Source: Rufibacter psychrotolerans | GTDB taxonomy: Bacteria > Bacteroidota > Bacteroidia > Cytophagales > Hymenobacteraceae | Assembly (NCBI RefSeq): GCF_016924645.1 | Contig: NZ_JAFFJV010000011.1 | Coordinates: forward strand, 366,640-430,639 | DNA: 64,000 bases | Direction: 5' to 3' | Part shown: positions 18,719-27,058 of the stretch, one piece after another | Numbering within the stretch: position 1 is the stretch's first letter | Layout: each line of letters opens with the position of its first letter | Made by a program: the position numbers and the translations under genes | The notes under the pieces: generated by a model | Databases searched by the model: none | Told to the model about the DNA's origin: nothing | Seen by the model: the letters and a program-made list of their open reading frames with translations, nothing else

Positions 18719-19699
18719 CTACATACGCAACTGGCGCTGTACGGTGGCAATCTCGGCTGTAACATCAACCTCCGGGGCCAACGCCTGGAGCTTGGCGAGC
18801 AGGTTCTGCAGAAAGCGCTGATGGGCGGGGCTTTGGGGATGAAAAGGCTTGTGGGCCAGTTCGCGCTGGAGCTGGGCCCAGCGGGGCAGGAACTCAGAGA
18901 ACGCTTGGTCGGCGTAGGCAGCGATGAATTTCTGCCAGATGTACTCCTCCGCCATGGGGGAGGGATGAATCAGGTCTGAGTCGTAGAAACGGTAATCGCG
19001 CAGGTCGTCCAGCAGCAGTTCGTAGGCCGGAAAGTAGGTGATGTTGGGGTGCTGCTGCAGGGCCGAGTGGGCCGCTACCCGCAACAGGCTTTTGCTCACG
19101 CTGTTCAGCGGCAGCGTGTCTTTGAGGTGGCGCACCGGGCTGACGGTCAAGATCACTTGTTGGTGGGGGCAGTGTTGCTGCAAGAGTTCCAGGGTTTGCC
19201 GGGTGTCCTGCTCTATCTCCTGCAGGGTGAGCAGGCGTTTGGTAAAGGCTTTTTGGGGCACTTTATGGCAATTGGCCACCAAAACGCCGGTGTCCTGGCG
19301 CTCATACACCATTGAGGTGCCCCAGGTAAGCATGACCACTTCGGCCTGCCTCAGAAACCGGTGGGCCTGCTCCAACTGGGTGTGCAGGATCTGCAACAAT
19401 TCGGTTGGGCTCTGGTGCGAGAAGGCCGAATGGAAATCATAGTGGTGCCAGATGCCGTTCTGCTCTACCAGGCCAGCTTCCAGGTCGCCTATGTCTTGGG
19501 TGAGGGCGGTCCGCAGGAGTTTATGGATAGAGAGCGGGTTGAAAATGGTCCCGAACGGGTTCACCAGCACCCTGGCCTTGGCTTCCTGCAGTTTGTGGCC
19601 CATTACTTCGGCAAAGCAGGAGCCCATGGTAAAGACGCCCTGGGTGCGGGAGAAGCGGTGCGGGGCCGGGGAAACGTGAAGTTCGGTGCGGAATTGCAT
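18719..19699 (-). CDS. GSCFA-domain protein
   Basis: Protein of 326 residues carrying the motif that names the family, TMGSCFAEVMG at about 24-34, and further GDSL/SGNH-like blocks: VLTWGTSMVYE, VILTVSPVRHLKD and SDLIHPSPMAEEYIWQ, which supply the expected Ser, Asp and His. GSCFA proteins are SGNH-type hydrolases, common in Bacteroidota, with unproven substrates. The HAD phosphatase gene lies 39 bp upstream on the same strand and may be cotranscribed. Confidence 0.88.
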   Translation of the reverse strand: MQFRTELHVSPAPHRFSRTQGVFTMGSCFAEVMGHKLQEAKARVLVNPFGTIFNPLSIHKLLRTALTQDIGDLEAGLVEQNGIWHHYDFHSAFSHQSPTELLQILHTQLEQAHRFLRQAEVVMLTWGTSMVYERQDTGVLVANCHKVPQKAFTKRLLTLQEIEQDTRQTLELLQQHCPHQQVILTVSPVRHLKDTLPLNSVSKSLLRVAAHSALQQHPNITYFPAYELLLDDLRDYRFYDSDLIHPSPMAEEYIWQKFIAAYADQAFSEFLPRWAQLQRELAHKPFHPQSPAHQRFLQNLLAKLQALAPEVDVTAEIATVQRQLRM

Positions 19700-19738
19700 G
19701 GGGTTTCAGGGAGGCTACTTCCCCAAAGCTACGGATTT

Positions 19739-20431
19739 CTACGGGACGTCAGGAGCGACAATGGCGTAAAGCTGTTCCAGCGAGTGGATGGTGTAGCTGG
19801 GGTTGGCGGCCCGGCAGGTTTCCTCCGCGCCGTACCCGTAGGCGGCCCAGCAAGAGGAAAGCCCGGCATTGTTGGCGAAGAAAAGGTCGGCATCGGTGTC
19901 GCCCACCATCAGGACCTGCTCCGCTGATACGTGCGGGTACCGGGGCTGGATTACTTGCTGGTAAGCCATGGGGTGAGGCTTTTTTCTGAGCGGCACCTGC
20001 GGATTGTCGCCGATGATCAGTTCAAAGTACTGGCGCAGCCCAAACCGGGTGAGCGCGTCTTCAATGGCCCGCTGACCTTTGTTGCTGATGACCACGCAGG
20101 CAATGCCCAGTTGTTGCAGGTAGGGCAGGAGTTCCTGCGCCCCGTGAAAGAGCGTGGTCAGCCTGCCACCGTCGGTATCATAAATGTGCCGGTAATGCAG
20201 CACCCAGTCCTGCAGTTCCTGCTCGTTCTGGGGGCCTTGCAGCGGCGGATGCAGGAGAGGAAGCATCTCAGAAAGGTTACCGCCGGTGCCAATGGCTTTC
20301 TTGATCACGTCTTCCGCCGGGGGCACCAGCCCTTTCTGCTCAAACGCCTGCTTGAACGTGTACAGAATGGCCTCCTGCGTGGCGCACAGGGTACCGTCAA
20401 AATCAAAGATAACTACCGGGAAAGGCAACAT
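19739..20431 (-). CDS. HAD-family phosphatase (phosphoglycolate phosphatase-like)
   Basis: Protein of 230 residues with all four HAD motifs: DFDGTL (motif I, nucleophile Asp about 10), CVVISNKGQ (II), the Lys in RKKPHPMAY (III) and MVGDTDADL (IV). The cap inserted after motif I is the helical type of Gph/pyrophosphatase PpaX enzymes. The frame could begin 20 codons earlier, but a promoter at 20455-20486 lies inside that extension, so ATG 20431 is preferred. The exact substrate is unknown. Confidence 0.85.
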   Translation of the reverse strand: MLPFPVVIFDFDGTLCATQEAILYTFKQAFEQKGLVPPAEDVIKKAIGTGGNLSEMLPLLHPPLQGPQNEQELQDWVLHYRHIYDTDGGRLTTLFHGAQELLPYLQQLGIACVVISNKGQRAIEDALTRFGLRQYFELIIGDNPQVPLRKKPHPMAYQQVIQPRYPHVSAEQVLMVGDTDADLFFANNAGLSSCWAAYGYGAEETCRAANPSYTIHSLEQLYAIVAPDVP

Positions 20432-20454
20432 AGAAAGCAAGGTGACTGGTGAGA

Positions 20455-20486
20455 CAAAGAGATGGCTTTTACGGGCTGCTGGCCAA
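20455..20486 (-). promoter_or_regulatory. promoter of the HAD phosphatase gene
   Basis: Minus-strand TTTTG (TTG at 20484-20486), 21 bp, TCTCTTTG (20455-20462). This decides the start at 20431. Confidence 0.55.
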
Positions 20487-20547
20487 AACATAAAGCTGGG
20501 CTACTCTAAGAGGGCAAGCTGGGTAACCTTAGTGCCTCTAAAATAGC

Positions 20548-20583
20548 GTTTTAGGTCCGTTTTCCTAGAAACAGGCCTAAAAC
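20548..20583. repeat. dispersed intergenic palindrome, copy 11
   Basis: GTTTTAGGTCCGTTTTC, CT, AGAAACAGGCCTAAAAC. One of the most regular members. Confidence 0.8.
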
Positions 20584-20612
20584 AGTTGGCAGGGCTTTGG
20601 GACAGGAATGGC

Positions 20613-20650
20613 CTAAAACAAAAACATCCTGCCGGAGTACGGCAGGATGT
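20613..20650 (-). terminator. terminator of the rpsF-rpsR-rplI operon
   Basis: ACATCCTGCCG and CGGCAGGATGT (20624-20634, 20640-20650), then a U-rich run on the minus strand (complement of 20613-20623). Confidence 0.85.
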
Positions 20651-20674
20651 CTGGTATTGCAAGAGTTACGGCAA

Positions 20675-21118
20675 TTAAGCGGCAACTACGTTGAAGCGGA
20701 TCTGGTGCTTCACTTCTTTGTGCAGGTTGAGGGTAGCAGTGTACTCGCCCAGTGATTTCACCTCCTGGTCAAAATCAACACGCTTGCGGTCTACATCGTA
20801 TCCTAAGGCTTTCAGGGCCTCAGAAACCTGCAGGGTAGTAACGGCACCGAAGATTTTACCAGACTCACCTGCTTTGGCAGGGATTTCCAGTACGGTGTCA
20901 CCAATGCGGTTCGCCAGTTCTTGGGCGTCTTTTTGGATTTTCTCTGCTTTGTGGGCAGCCTGACGAATGTTCTCAGCTACTACTTTACGGGCCGAAGGGG
21001 TAGCCATTTCAGCTAAGCCTTGTGGGATCAAGTAGTTACGGCCGTAACCTGGCTTTACAGTAACGATATCGTTTTTGTAGCCAACGCCTTTCACGTCATC
21101 TTTCAGAATAACTTCCAT
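20675..21118 (-). CDS. rplI: 50S ribosomal protein L9
   Basis: Ribosomal protein of 147 residues bound to 23S rRNA near the L1 stalk. The N-terminal domain shows the hallmark DVKGVGYKNDIVTVKPGYGRN and LIPQGLAEMAT; the long connecting helix (AENIRQAAHKAEKIQKDAQE) and C-terminal domain follow. Length is normal. Last gene of a three-gene operon, 13 bp after rpsR. Confidence 0.97.
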   Translation of the reverse strand: MEVILKDDVKGVGYKNDIVTVKPGYGRNYLIPQGLAEMATPSARKVVAENIRQAAHKAEKIQKDAQELANRIGDTVLEIPAKAGESGKIFGAVTTLQVSEALKALGYDVDRKRVDFDQEVKSLGEYTATLNLHKEVKHQIRFNVVAA

Positions 21119-21131
21119 CTCGTTTACCTCC

Positions 21132-21383
21132 TTATTTTAAAGAATCCGTTACGTAAGGCAAAATAGCCAAGTGGCGTGCTCTGGCAACGGCCTGAGAAAC
21201 ACGGCGCTGGAACTTCAAGCTGGTTCCGGTTAAACGGCGTGGCAACAGTTTGCCTTGCTCGTTCACAAACTTCAGTAAGAAGTTGCCGTCTTTGTAATCA
21301 ATGTACTGAATCCCGTTTTTCTTGAAACGGCAGTATTTCTTGCGCGTGTCTTGCTTGTGTACTTTTTCGTTAACTAAACTCAT
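21132..21383 (-). CDS. rpsR: 30S ribosomal protein S18
   Basis: Protein of 83 residues, recognised by KKYCRFKKNGIQYIDYKD and the conserved core GKLLPRRLTGTSLKFQRRV, ending AVARARHLAILPYVTD. Pairs with S6 on the platform of the small subunit. Its ATG overlaps the TGA of rpsF by four bases (ATGA), so the two are translationally coupled, which fits their joint assembly. Confidence 0.97.
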   Translation of the reverse strand: MSLVNEKVHKQDTRKKYCRFKKNGIQYIDYKDGNFLLKFVNEQGKLLPRRLTGTSLKFQRRVSQAVARARHLAILPYVTDSLK

Positions 21384-21745
21384 GACGCTTGTGCCTCCTT
21401 TTTAGATGATTTAAACTCTCCGTTTCTACGGCGCTCGTTGTAAGCCACAGCGTGCTTGTCAAGGGCGGTAGTTAAGAAGCGGATGATTTTCTCGTCACGA
21501 CGGAACGCCAGCTCTAACTGATCCACAATGGTAGATGGACCTTGGAACTCCACGAGGTGATAGAAACCAGTGTTTTTCTTCTGGATTGGGTACGCCAGTT
21601 TTTTTAGGCCCCAGTTCTCCTCATGGATAATGTCGGCGCCATTTTCCTTAAGCACCTGTCTGAACTTCTCGACCGTCTCCTGCATCTGCACCTCGTTCAA
21701 CAACGGGGTCATGATGTAGAGTACTTCGTAATTTTTTAAAGTCAT
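21380..21745 (-). CDS. rpsF: 30S ribosomal protein S6
   Basis: Protein of 121 residues from the ATG at 21745 (MTLKNYEVLYIMTPLL). The frame extends further upstream, but the -7 element of the promoter lies at 21776-21783, so a longer product cannot be made from this transcript. Conserved parts are the first strand YEVLYIMTP, the GLKKLAYPIQKKNTGFYHLVEF block and FRRDEKIIRFLTTAL. First gene of rpsF-rpsR-rplI. Confidence 0.96.
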   Translation of the reverse strand: MTLKNYEVLYIMTPLLNEVQMQETVEKFRQVLKENGADIIHEENWGLKKLAYPIQKKNTGFYHLVEFQGPSTIVDQLELAFRRDEKIIRFLTTALDKHAVAYNERRRNGEFKSSKKEAQAS

Positions 21746-21775
21746 TTGTAAAAATGATTTTTTGGTTCGAAGGGG

Positions 21776-21806
21776 CAAAGGTAAAAGCTTTTTAGGTAAG
21801 AACCAA
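21776..21806 (-). promoter_or_regulatory. promoter of the rpsF operon
   Basis: Minus-strand TTG (21804-21806), exactly 20 bp, TACCTTTG (21776-21783): a full match to the Bacteroidota vegetative promoter. The untranslated leader would be only about 25-30 nt. Confidence 0.85.
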
Positions 21807-21866
21807 AGAAGGGTGAGATAAAGTGCAAAAGATCAGCGAGAACCCGGCGCTACCGGTTGCTTGTCC

Positions 21867-21904
21867 GTTTAGGGACCGTTTACAGCAAAACACGCCCAAA
21901 ACAG
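21867..21904. repeat. dispersed intergenic palindrome, copy 12
   Basis: GTTTAGGGACCGTTTAC ... GCAAAACACGCCCAAAACAG. Confidence 0.65.
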
Positions 21905-22022
21905 GATGCGCAAAGCCTGGAAATCAGATCAATATATGCAAGCCGGACTTTCGCGGGTGTGGGCAGCAACCCGCCGGTGTTTCTCCTATATAATAAAGGT
22001 GTTGTTCCCCGCAAAGTGTTAG

Positions 22023-22044
22023 ACCCAGAAGAGCTCTTCTGGGT
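22023..22044. repeat. 22-bp perfect palindrome
   Basis: ACCCAGAAGAG followed directly by its complement CTCTTCTGGGT. There is no T run on either side, so it is not an intrinsic terminator; it could be a dimeric protein-binding site. Confidence 0.6.
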
Positions 22045-22513
22045 TGGCGAAGCAGGCAGGGGCGCGCTTGTGTGTTGGCTACTACTCATCACAACTGCAA
22101 AGCGGGTGAGGTTACCTGACTAAGTACCTTGCCAACGCGCAGAATACAATTCTAATGGTATAATTCAGGGAAACTTAGAATTGTTCAATATAAAAGCATT
22201 TAAAGCAGCTTAAGGCCTTATGATTGTCTTGCTGGTAGACATACCCTTTGGTAGCATGAGGGTACTGACTGTTGTTTATCTCGAGCACTAACTCAGGCGA
22301 ATTTTGCCATGTTGAAATTTTCAAAGTGCGTATTTACCCCATTTTTGCTTAGGTAACTACTTGTTTGTATAAAATAAAGTATAGATATGATAAAACAAAT
22401 TACAATGTAATGGGGTAAGAGATAGCGTTTAGGGTGGCTGAGGTGGGCAAAGGAGGAGGGAAACGGCGGATAGGGCTGTAATTTATAAAGGTTCTAAATA
22501 GTGCCAAAACAAG

Positions 22514-22554
22514 CGTTTTAAGCGGGTTTGCCTTGAAAAACAGGGGGTAAAAAC
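22514..22554. repeat. dispersed intergenic palindrome, copy 13 (degenerate)
   Basis: GTTTTAAGC ... GGTAAAAAC around GGTTTGCCTTGAAAAAC. Confidence 0.4.
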
Positions 22555-22591
22555 AGGCTTGCCGATACCTTAAAAATAAGAAATATTGTGT

Positions 22592-22621
22592 TTGATTAAT
22601 GGTCATCGGGTAGTAGATTTG
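22592..22621 (+). promoter_or_regulatory. promoter of the act-cta respiratory operon
   Basis: TTG (22592-22594), 19 bp, TAGATTTG (22614-22621). Transcription would begin near 22627, about 40 nt before the actA start. Confidence 0.8.
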
Positions 22622-22665
22622 TGCCCGTAATGTACTTTCACTATTCTTAACACTACAATTAAGCT

Positions 22666-23988
22666 ATGATTAGCTGTAAAAAGAGAGCAAAATATACCTT
22701 CCTACTCCCTTTTCTCTTCTTCTTCTTTGTTATTTCTTCTGCCTTCGCGCAGACGCCTGAGCAAAGCCAGATAGGGACGGCTGGTGTAACCCCTGGAGCT
22801 GAGGCCCCGGCGTCGGGTGCTGGAGGCGCTGCTGACGCAGCAGTTATTGAAAATGGACAAACCCTGTTCAAGAACAACTGTGTGCAGTGTCACTCAGTTG
22901 GTTCAGACGTGGTGGTGGGTCCTGGCTTGCGTGATGTCCACAAGAGAAGGAGCGAGGCATGGCTGATCAAGTGGATTAAGAACTCAAGTGCTCTTATCCA
23001 AAGCGGAGACAAGGATGCTGTTGCCGTGTTCAATGAGTACTCTAAGCAGCAAATGCCATCTTTCGCTTTCTCTGATGATGAGCTTAAGTCAATCATCGCC
23101 TATATTAAAAAGGAGAGCGAGACGCCAGAGAACGTGGCTGGTGCCCCTTCGGCTGGCCCGGAAGGTGCTGAAGCCGGAAAGAACGTGGGAACTGATGCTA
23201 TTGGTAATGTAGGAGGTTATGTAGACTTGCTGCTGGTAGTATTGGTAGTGGTGCTGATTGTACTGGTGATTACCCTGGTAATTATTGCCACCGTTCTGAA
23301 GAACTACCTGAAAGGCAAAGGTGACCTGACCGGCGCTGAGCAGGAAATGCTGGAGCGCAGAACCAACTTCGCCAACATCTACAAGTCAAAAGCAGTGAGA
23401 GTGATTGTAGGGTTGATCTTTGTGGTGGTGCTGGTAGACCTTTCCATTGACAAAGTGATGGGCATTGGTATTCAGCAGGGTTACGCCCCAAGACAGCCAA
23501 TTGCTTTCTCCCACAAACTGCACGCTGGTGACCACCAGATCAACTGTAACTACTGCCACACCTCTGTTTATAAGAGCTCAAGCGCCAACATTCCTTCTGC
23601 GAACATCTGTATGAACTGCCACAGCCAGATCAAAAAAGAATCGCCAGAAATCCAGAAGATTTACCGCGCCATTGAGAACAACAAGCCCATTGAGTGGGTA
23701 CGGGTGCACAACCTGCCAGACCTGGCGTACTTCAACCACTCTCAGCACACCAAAGTGGGTGGCGTAGAGTGCCAGACGTGCCACGGCCCCATTGAGACCA
23801 TGGAAGTAGTAGCCCAGTACGCTCCCCTCACCATGGGCTGGTGTATTGACTGCCACCGCAACACTCCTTTGAACACCGAAGGAAACGGGTATTATGACAA
23901 CCTGGTGAAGTTGCACGAGAAGCAGTCTAAAGGTGCGTTTGTAGTGGCTTCCCAGGGCGGTACTGAGTGCTCCAAATGCCACTACTAA
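22666..23988 (+). CDS. actA: alternative complex III subunit ActA, multiheme cytochrome c
   Basis: Protein of 440 residues that carries electrons in alternative complex III (quinol:cytochrome c/oxidase oxidoreductase). Signal peptide about 1-28. Residues 60-160 are a separate monoheme cytochrome c (CVQCH at 72-76). Two membrane helices follow (about 188-212, LLLVVLVVVLIVLVITLVII, and about 243-262). The C-terminal part is the pentaheme domain with CNYCH, CMNCH, CQTCH, CIDCH and CSKCH, so six hemes in all. The extra N-terminal cytochrome could replace the fused cytochrome of caa3 oxidases, which subunit II here lacks. First gene of the operon. Confidence 0.92.
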   Translation: MISCKKRAKYTFLLPFLFFFFVISSAFAQTPEQSQIGTAGVTPGAEAPASGAGGAADAAVIENGQTLFKNNCVQCHSVGSDVVVGPGLRDVHKRRSEAWLIKWIKNSSALIQSGDKDAVAVFNEYSKQQMPSFAFSDDELKSIIAYIKKESETPENVAGAPSAGPEGAEAGKNVGTDAIGNVGGYVDLLLVVLVVVLIVLVITLVIIATVLKNYLKGKGDLTGAEQEMLERRTNFANIYKSKAVRVIVGLIFVVVLVDLSIDKVMGIGIQQGYAPRQPIAFSHKLHAGDHQINCNYCHTSVYKSSSANIPSANICMNCHSQIKKESPEIQKIYRAIENNKPIEWVRVHNLPDLAYFNHSQHTKVGGVECQTCHGPIETMEVVAQYAPLTMGWCIDCHRNTPLNTEGNGYYDNLVKLHEKQSKGAFVVASQGGTECSKCHY

Positions 23989-24031
23989 TCCAATAAATTT
24001 CATCCATCCTGAATTTGAGTTTTTGATATAT

Positions 24032-27000
24032 ATGCAAGAAACAATTAAATACTGGAGAGGGGTAGAGGAGTTAAACAATACTCCGGAATTCCAGAAACAT
24101 GCTCATAACGAGTTTCCTGAGTTCCTGCCAGTAAGTGAGACCAACGGTGAAGAAGCTTCTTCTGCCGTGGCTCCAAGACGTGACTTTTTGAAGTTGCTGG
24201 GCTTTGGGGTGGCAGCGGCAACGCTTGCTTCCTGCGAGGCACCGGTTCGTAAGGCAATCCCTTACCTGCACAAGCCAGAGGAAGTAGAGCCAGGCGTGCC
24301 TAACTGGTACGCCACTACGTACTTCATGGGTGATTTCTACAACCCGGTGTTGGTGAAAACCCGTGAGGGACGCCCGATCAAGGTAGAAGGAAACACGCTT
24401 TCCCCGCTTACCCAAGGCTCTACCCACGCCCGTTCACAGGCTTCTTTGCTGAACCTGTATGACAACAACCGTCTGAAAGGACCGGTTGCCAAAAAACAGG
24501 CCACTTCTTGGGAGAAAATTGACCAGGAAATCCGCACTCGCCTTACCGGCGTGCAGGGGAGAGTGGTGTTGGTGTCTAACACCATCATTAGTCCCAGCAC
24601 TAAAACGGTGATCCGTGAGTTTGGGGCGCAGTTCCCGGCGTTTGAGCACGTAACCTATGATGCCAACTCCTCTTCCGCATTGTTAAGAGCAAACGGTGGG
24701 GTGGTACCAGGTTATGATTTCAGCAAAGCCAGAGTGATTGTGTCCATTGGCGCCGATTTCCTGGGAACCTGGATTTCGCCCGTTGAATTCTCCAGACAAT
24801 ACATCACCAACCGGAAAGTGACCGCTGAGAGACCCATTATGTCTCGTCACTTCCAGTTTGAGAGCTTCCTGACCATGACAGGCGCCAACGCCGATGTACG
24901 TGTGCCCGTGAAGCCTTCTGAGTACGGTGCGGTAGTAGCGGCCCTCTATAATAGAGTTGCAGGCGGTACGGGTGGCGCTGCCATTCAGGCCCCTAACTCT
25001 GCGTATGCCAAGCAAATTGATGCCGCGGCGAAAGAATTGCTGGCTGCCCGTGGCGCTGCCCTGGTAGTATCAGACTCTAATGATCCTGCCGTGCAGACGC
25101 TGGTAACCGCCATCAATGCGGCCCTGGGAGCGAACGGCACTACCATTGACACCAACGCCCCTTACTTTGTGCGTCAGGGCGATGATGCCCGCATGCTGCG
25201 TCTGATCAATGACATGAACAACGGAGCAGTTGGTGCCGTGATTTTCTACGGCGCAAACCCCGTGTACGATCATCCATTGAGCCAGCAAGTGGTGAATGGC
25301 CTGAAGAAAGTAGGCGTGAAAATCTCCTTTGCCGACAGAGAAGATGAAACTGCCGCTCACGTAGACTACATCTGCCCAGACAGCCATTACCTGGAGTCCT
25401 GGAATGACTTTGAGCCAAAGAGAGGGTTCTTAGGCTTGGCCCAGCCAACCATTTCCCCAATCTTCAACACCAGACAAGCACAGGATTCTTTGCTGAAGTG
25501 GACTGGTTCTACAACAGACTTTTACACCGTAATCCAGCGTACCTGGTCTGGCATTGTAGGAGGCGGAGCCGCCTGGGATAAGGCCGTGCACGATGGCGTA
25601 GCTACCGGAACCACCGGTGCAAATGAGCCAACTGCACCTGCTGCTCCGTTGACCCTGGCTGCCGCGGCAGTTAGCATTAACAGAGCCGGCCGCACCGGCG
25701 GAAAAGACCTAGAGCTTGCCATTTACGAGAAAGTAGCCATTGGTGCCGGACAGCACTCCAACAACCCATGGTTGCAGGAAATGTCTGACCCAACCACCAA
25801 AGCTACCTGGGACAACTACGTTGCCATTTCTCAGGCAGATGCCCAGGCTTTGGAAATTGAGCAGAATGATGTTCTGAGAGTAACAGCAAAAGGGAAGTCT
25901 ATTGAATTGCCAGCCTTGATCCAACCTGGTCAGGCGAAAGGTACCATTAGCATTGCCATTGGATACGGCCGCACCCATGCGGGCCAGGCAGCCAACAACG
26001 TAGGGGCTAACGTGTACCCACTGGTAACAGTAGCAGGTGATTCCCTGGTGTATGCCAACACCGTAACCCTGGAGAAAGTAGGCGCCGACAAACCAATTGC
26101 GCAAACCCAGACGCACCATACGGTAATGGGTCGTATTGTGGTACAGGAGTCAACCCTGGCCAAGTACAAGCAAGATCCTAAGAGCGTAACCGAGTACATC
26201 CGGATCGCTACGCCAGACGGACCGCAGAAACCGCAGAAGATTTCCCTGTGGCCAGATTATGAGTACAAGAACCACCACTGGGGTATGGTCATTGACCTGA
26301 ACTCTTGTATTGGTTGCGGTACCTGTACCATCAGCTGCCAGGTAGAAAACAACGTACCGGTAGTAGGTAAGCAGGAAGTATTGAATCGCCGTGAAATGCA
26401 CTGGTTGCGGATTGACCGTTACTACAGCAGTGATGCAACCCGCGAAGATGGTGGATTTGAGAAGATGGAGAACCCATCTGAGAACCCATCGGTGATCTTC
26501 CAGCCCATGCTGTGCCAGCACTGTAACCACGCGCCATGTGAAACGGTATGTCCGGTGGCGGCTACCATGCACAACTCAGAAGGTATCAACCAGATGGTGT
26601 ACAACCGTTGCGTGGGTACCCGTTACTGCGCCAACAACTGTCCGTACAAAGTGCGTCGTTTCAACTGGTTCAACTACGCCAACAACGAGAAGTTCGACTA
26701 CCAGATGAACAATGACCTCGGCAAGATGGTGTTGAACCCAGACGTTACTGTTCGTTCACGCGGGGTAATGGAGAAATGCTCTTTCTGCGTGCAGCGTATT
26801 CAATACGGCAAACTGGAGGCTAAGAAAGAAGGTCGTCGTCCGAAAGATGGTGAAATTGTAACTGCTTGTGCTCAGTCCTGTCCTACCAACGCCATCATCT
26901 TCGGTGATATGTTGGATCCGAACAGCCAGGTATCTCAGATCCTGAAGCGCGAACAAGGGGAGCGTGCGTTCCACGTGTTGGAAGAGTTGAACACTCAGCC

Positions 27001-27040
27001 AAACGTTACCTACTTAACCAAAATCAGAAATCAAGCTTAA
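24032..27040 (+). CDS. actB: alternative complex III subunit ActB, molybdopterin-like/Fe-S protein
   Basis: Protein of 1002 residues. Start at ATG 24032. A twin-arginine signal is internal (RRDFLKLLGFGVAAATLASC, about 50-70) and ends in a lipobox-like ASC. Residues about 80-700 resemble molybdopterin oxidoreductases, a domain without cofactor in characterised ACIII. Residues about 750-970 are the ferredoxin domain with four Cys groups: CIGCGTCTISC, CNHAPCETVCPV, CVGTRYCANNCP and CSFC...CAQSCPTNA, fitting three [4Fe-4S] and one [3Fe-4S] cluster. It passes electrons from the quinol site in ActC to the hemes of ActA/ActE. Confidence 0.93.
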   Translation: MQETIKYWRGVEELNNTPEFQKHAHNEFPEFLPVSETNGEEASSAVAPRRDFLKLLGFGVAAATLASCEAPVRKAIPYLHKPEEVEPGVPNWYATTYFMGDFYNPVLVKTREGRPIKVEGNTLSPLTQGSTHARSQASLLNLYDNNRLKGPVAKKQATSWEKIDQEIRTRLTGVQGRVVLVSNTIISPSTKTVIREFGAQFPAFEHVTYDANSSSALLRANGGVVPGYDFSKARVIVSIGADFLGTWISPVEFSRQYITNRKVTAERPIMSRHFQFESFLTMTGANADVRVPVKPSEYGAVVAALYNRVAGGTGGAAIQAPNSAYAKQIDAAAKELLAARGAALVVSDSNDPAVQTLVTAINAALGANGTTIDTNAPYFVRQGDDARMLRLINDMNNGAVGAVIFYGANPVYDHPLSQQVVNGLKKVGVKISFADREDETAAHVDYICPDSHYLESWNDFEPKRGFLGLAQPTISPIFNTRQAQDSLLKWTGSTTDFYTVIQRTWSGIVGGGAAWDKAVHDGVATGTTGANEPTAPAAPLTLAAAAVSINRAGRTGGKDLELAIYEKVAIGAGQHSNNPWLQEMSDPTTKATWDNYVAISQADAQALEIEQNDVLRVTAKGKSIELPALIQPGQAKGTISIAIGYGRTHAGQAANNVGANVYPLVTVAGDSLVYANTVTLEKVGADKPIAQTQTHHTVMGRIVVQESTLAKYKQDPKSVTEYIRIATPDGPQKPQKISLWPDYEYKNHHWGMVIDLNSCIGCGTCTISCQVENNVPVVGKQEVLNRREMHWLRIDRYYSSDATREDGGFEKMENPSENPSVIFQPMLCQHCNHAPCETVCPVAATMHNSEGINQMVYNRCVGTRYCANNCPYKVRRFNWFNYANNEKFDYQMNNDLGKMVLNPDVTVRSRGVMEKCSFCVQRIQYGKLEAKKEGRRPKDGEIVTACAQSCPTNAIIFGDMLDPNSQVSQILKREQGERAFHVLEELNTQPNVTYLTKIRNQA

Positions 27041-27058
27041 TTAAACACAGAAAGATAT

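Larger units (their letters stand above)
21784..22665. other. intergenic region between the ribosomal and respiratory operons
   Basis: About 880 bp with the two divergent promoters at its ends. It holds two palindromic repeats, a 22-bp perfect palindrome at 22023-22044, and an inverted repeat ACAATTCTAA/TTAGAATTGT (22146-22155, 22175-22184). The right half is AT-rich. No gene is supported. Confidence 0.6.

Noticed and set aside
21746..21775. Possible S6:S18-binding autoregulatory leader before rpsF
   Set aside because: The promoter leaves only about 25-30 nt of leader, too short for the known structured element.
21945..22110. A GC-rich stretch with several short stems, considered as a tRNA or other stable RNA
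   Set aside because: No cloverleaf, no terminator and no promoter of convincing quality.
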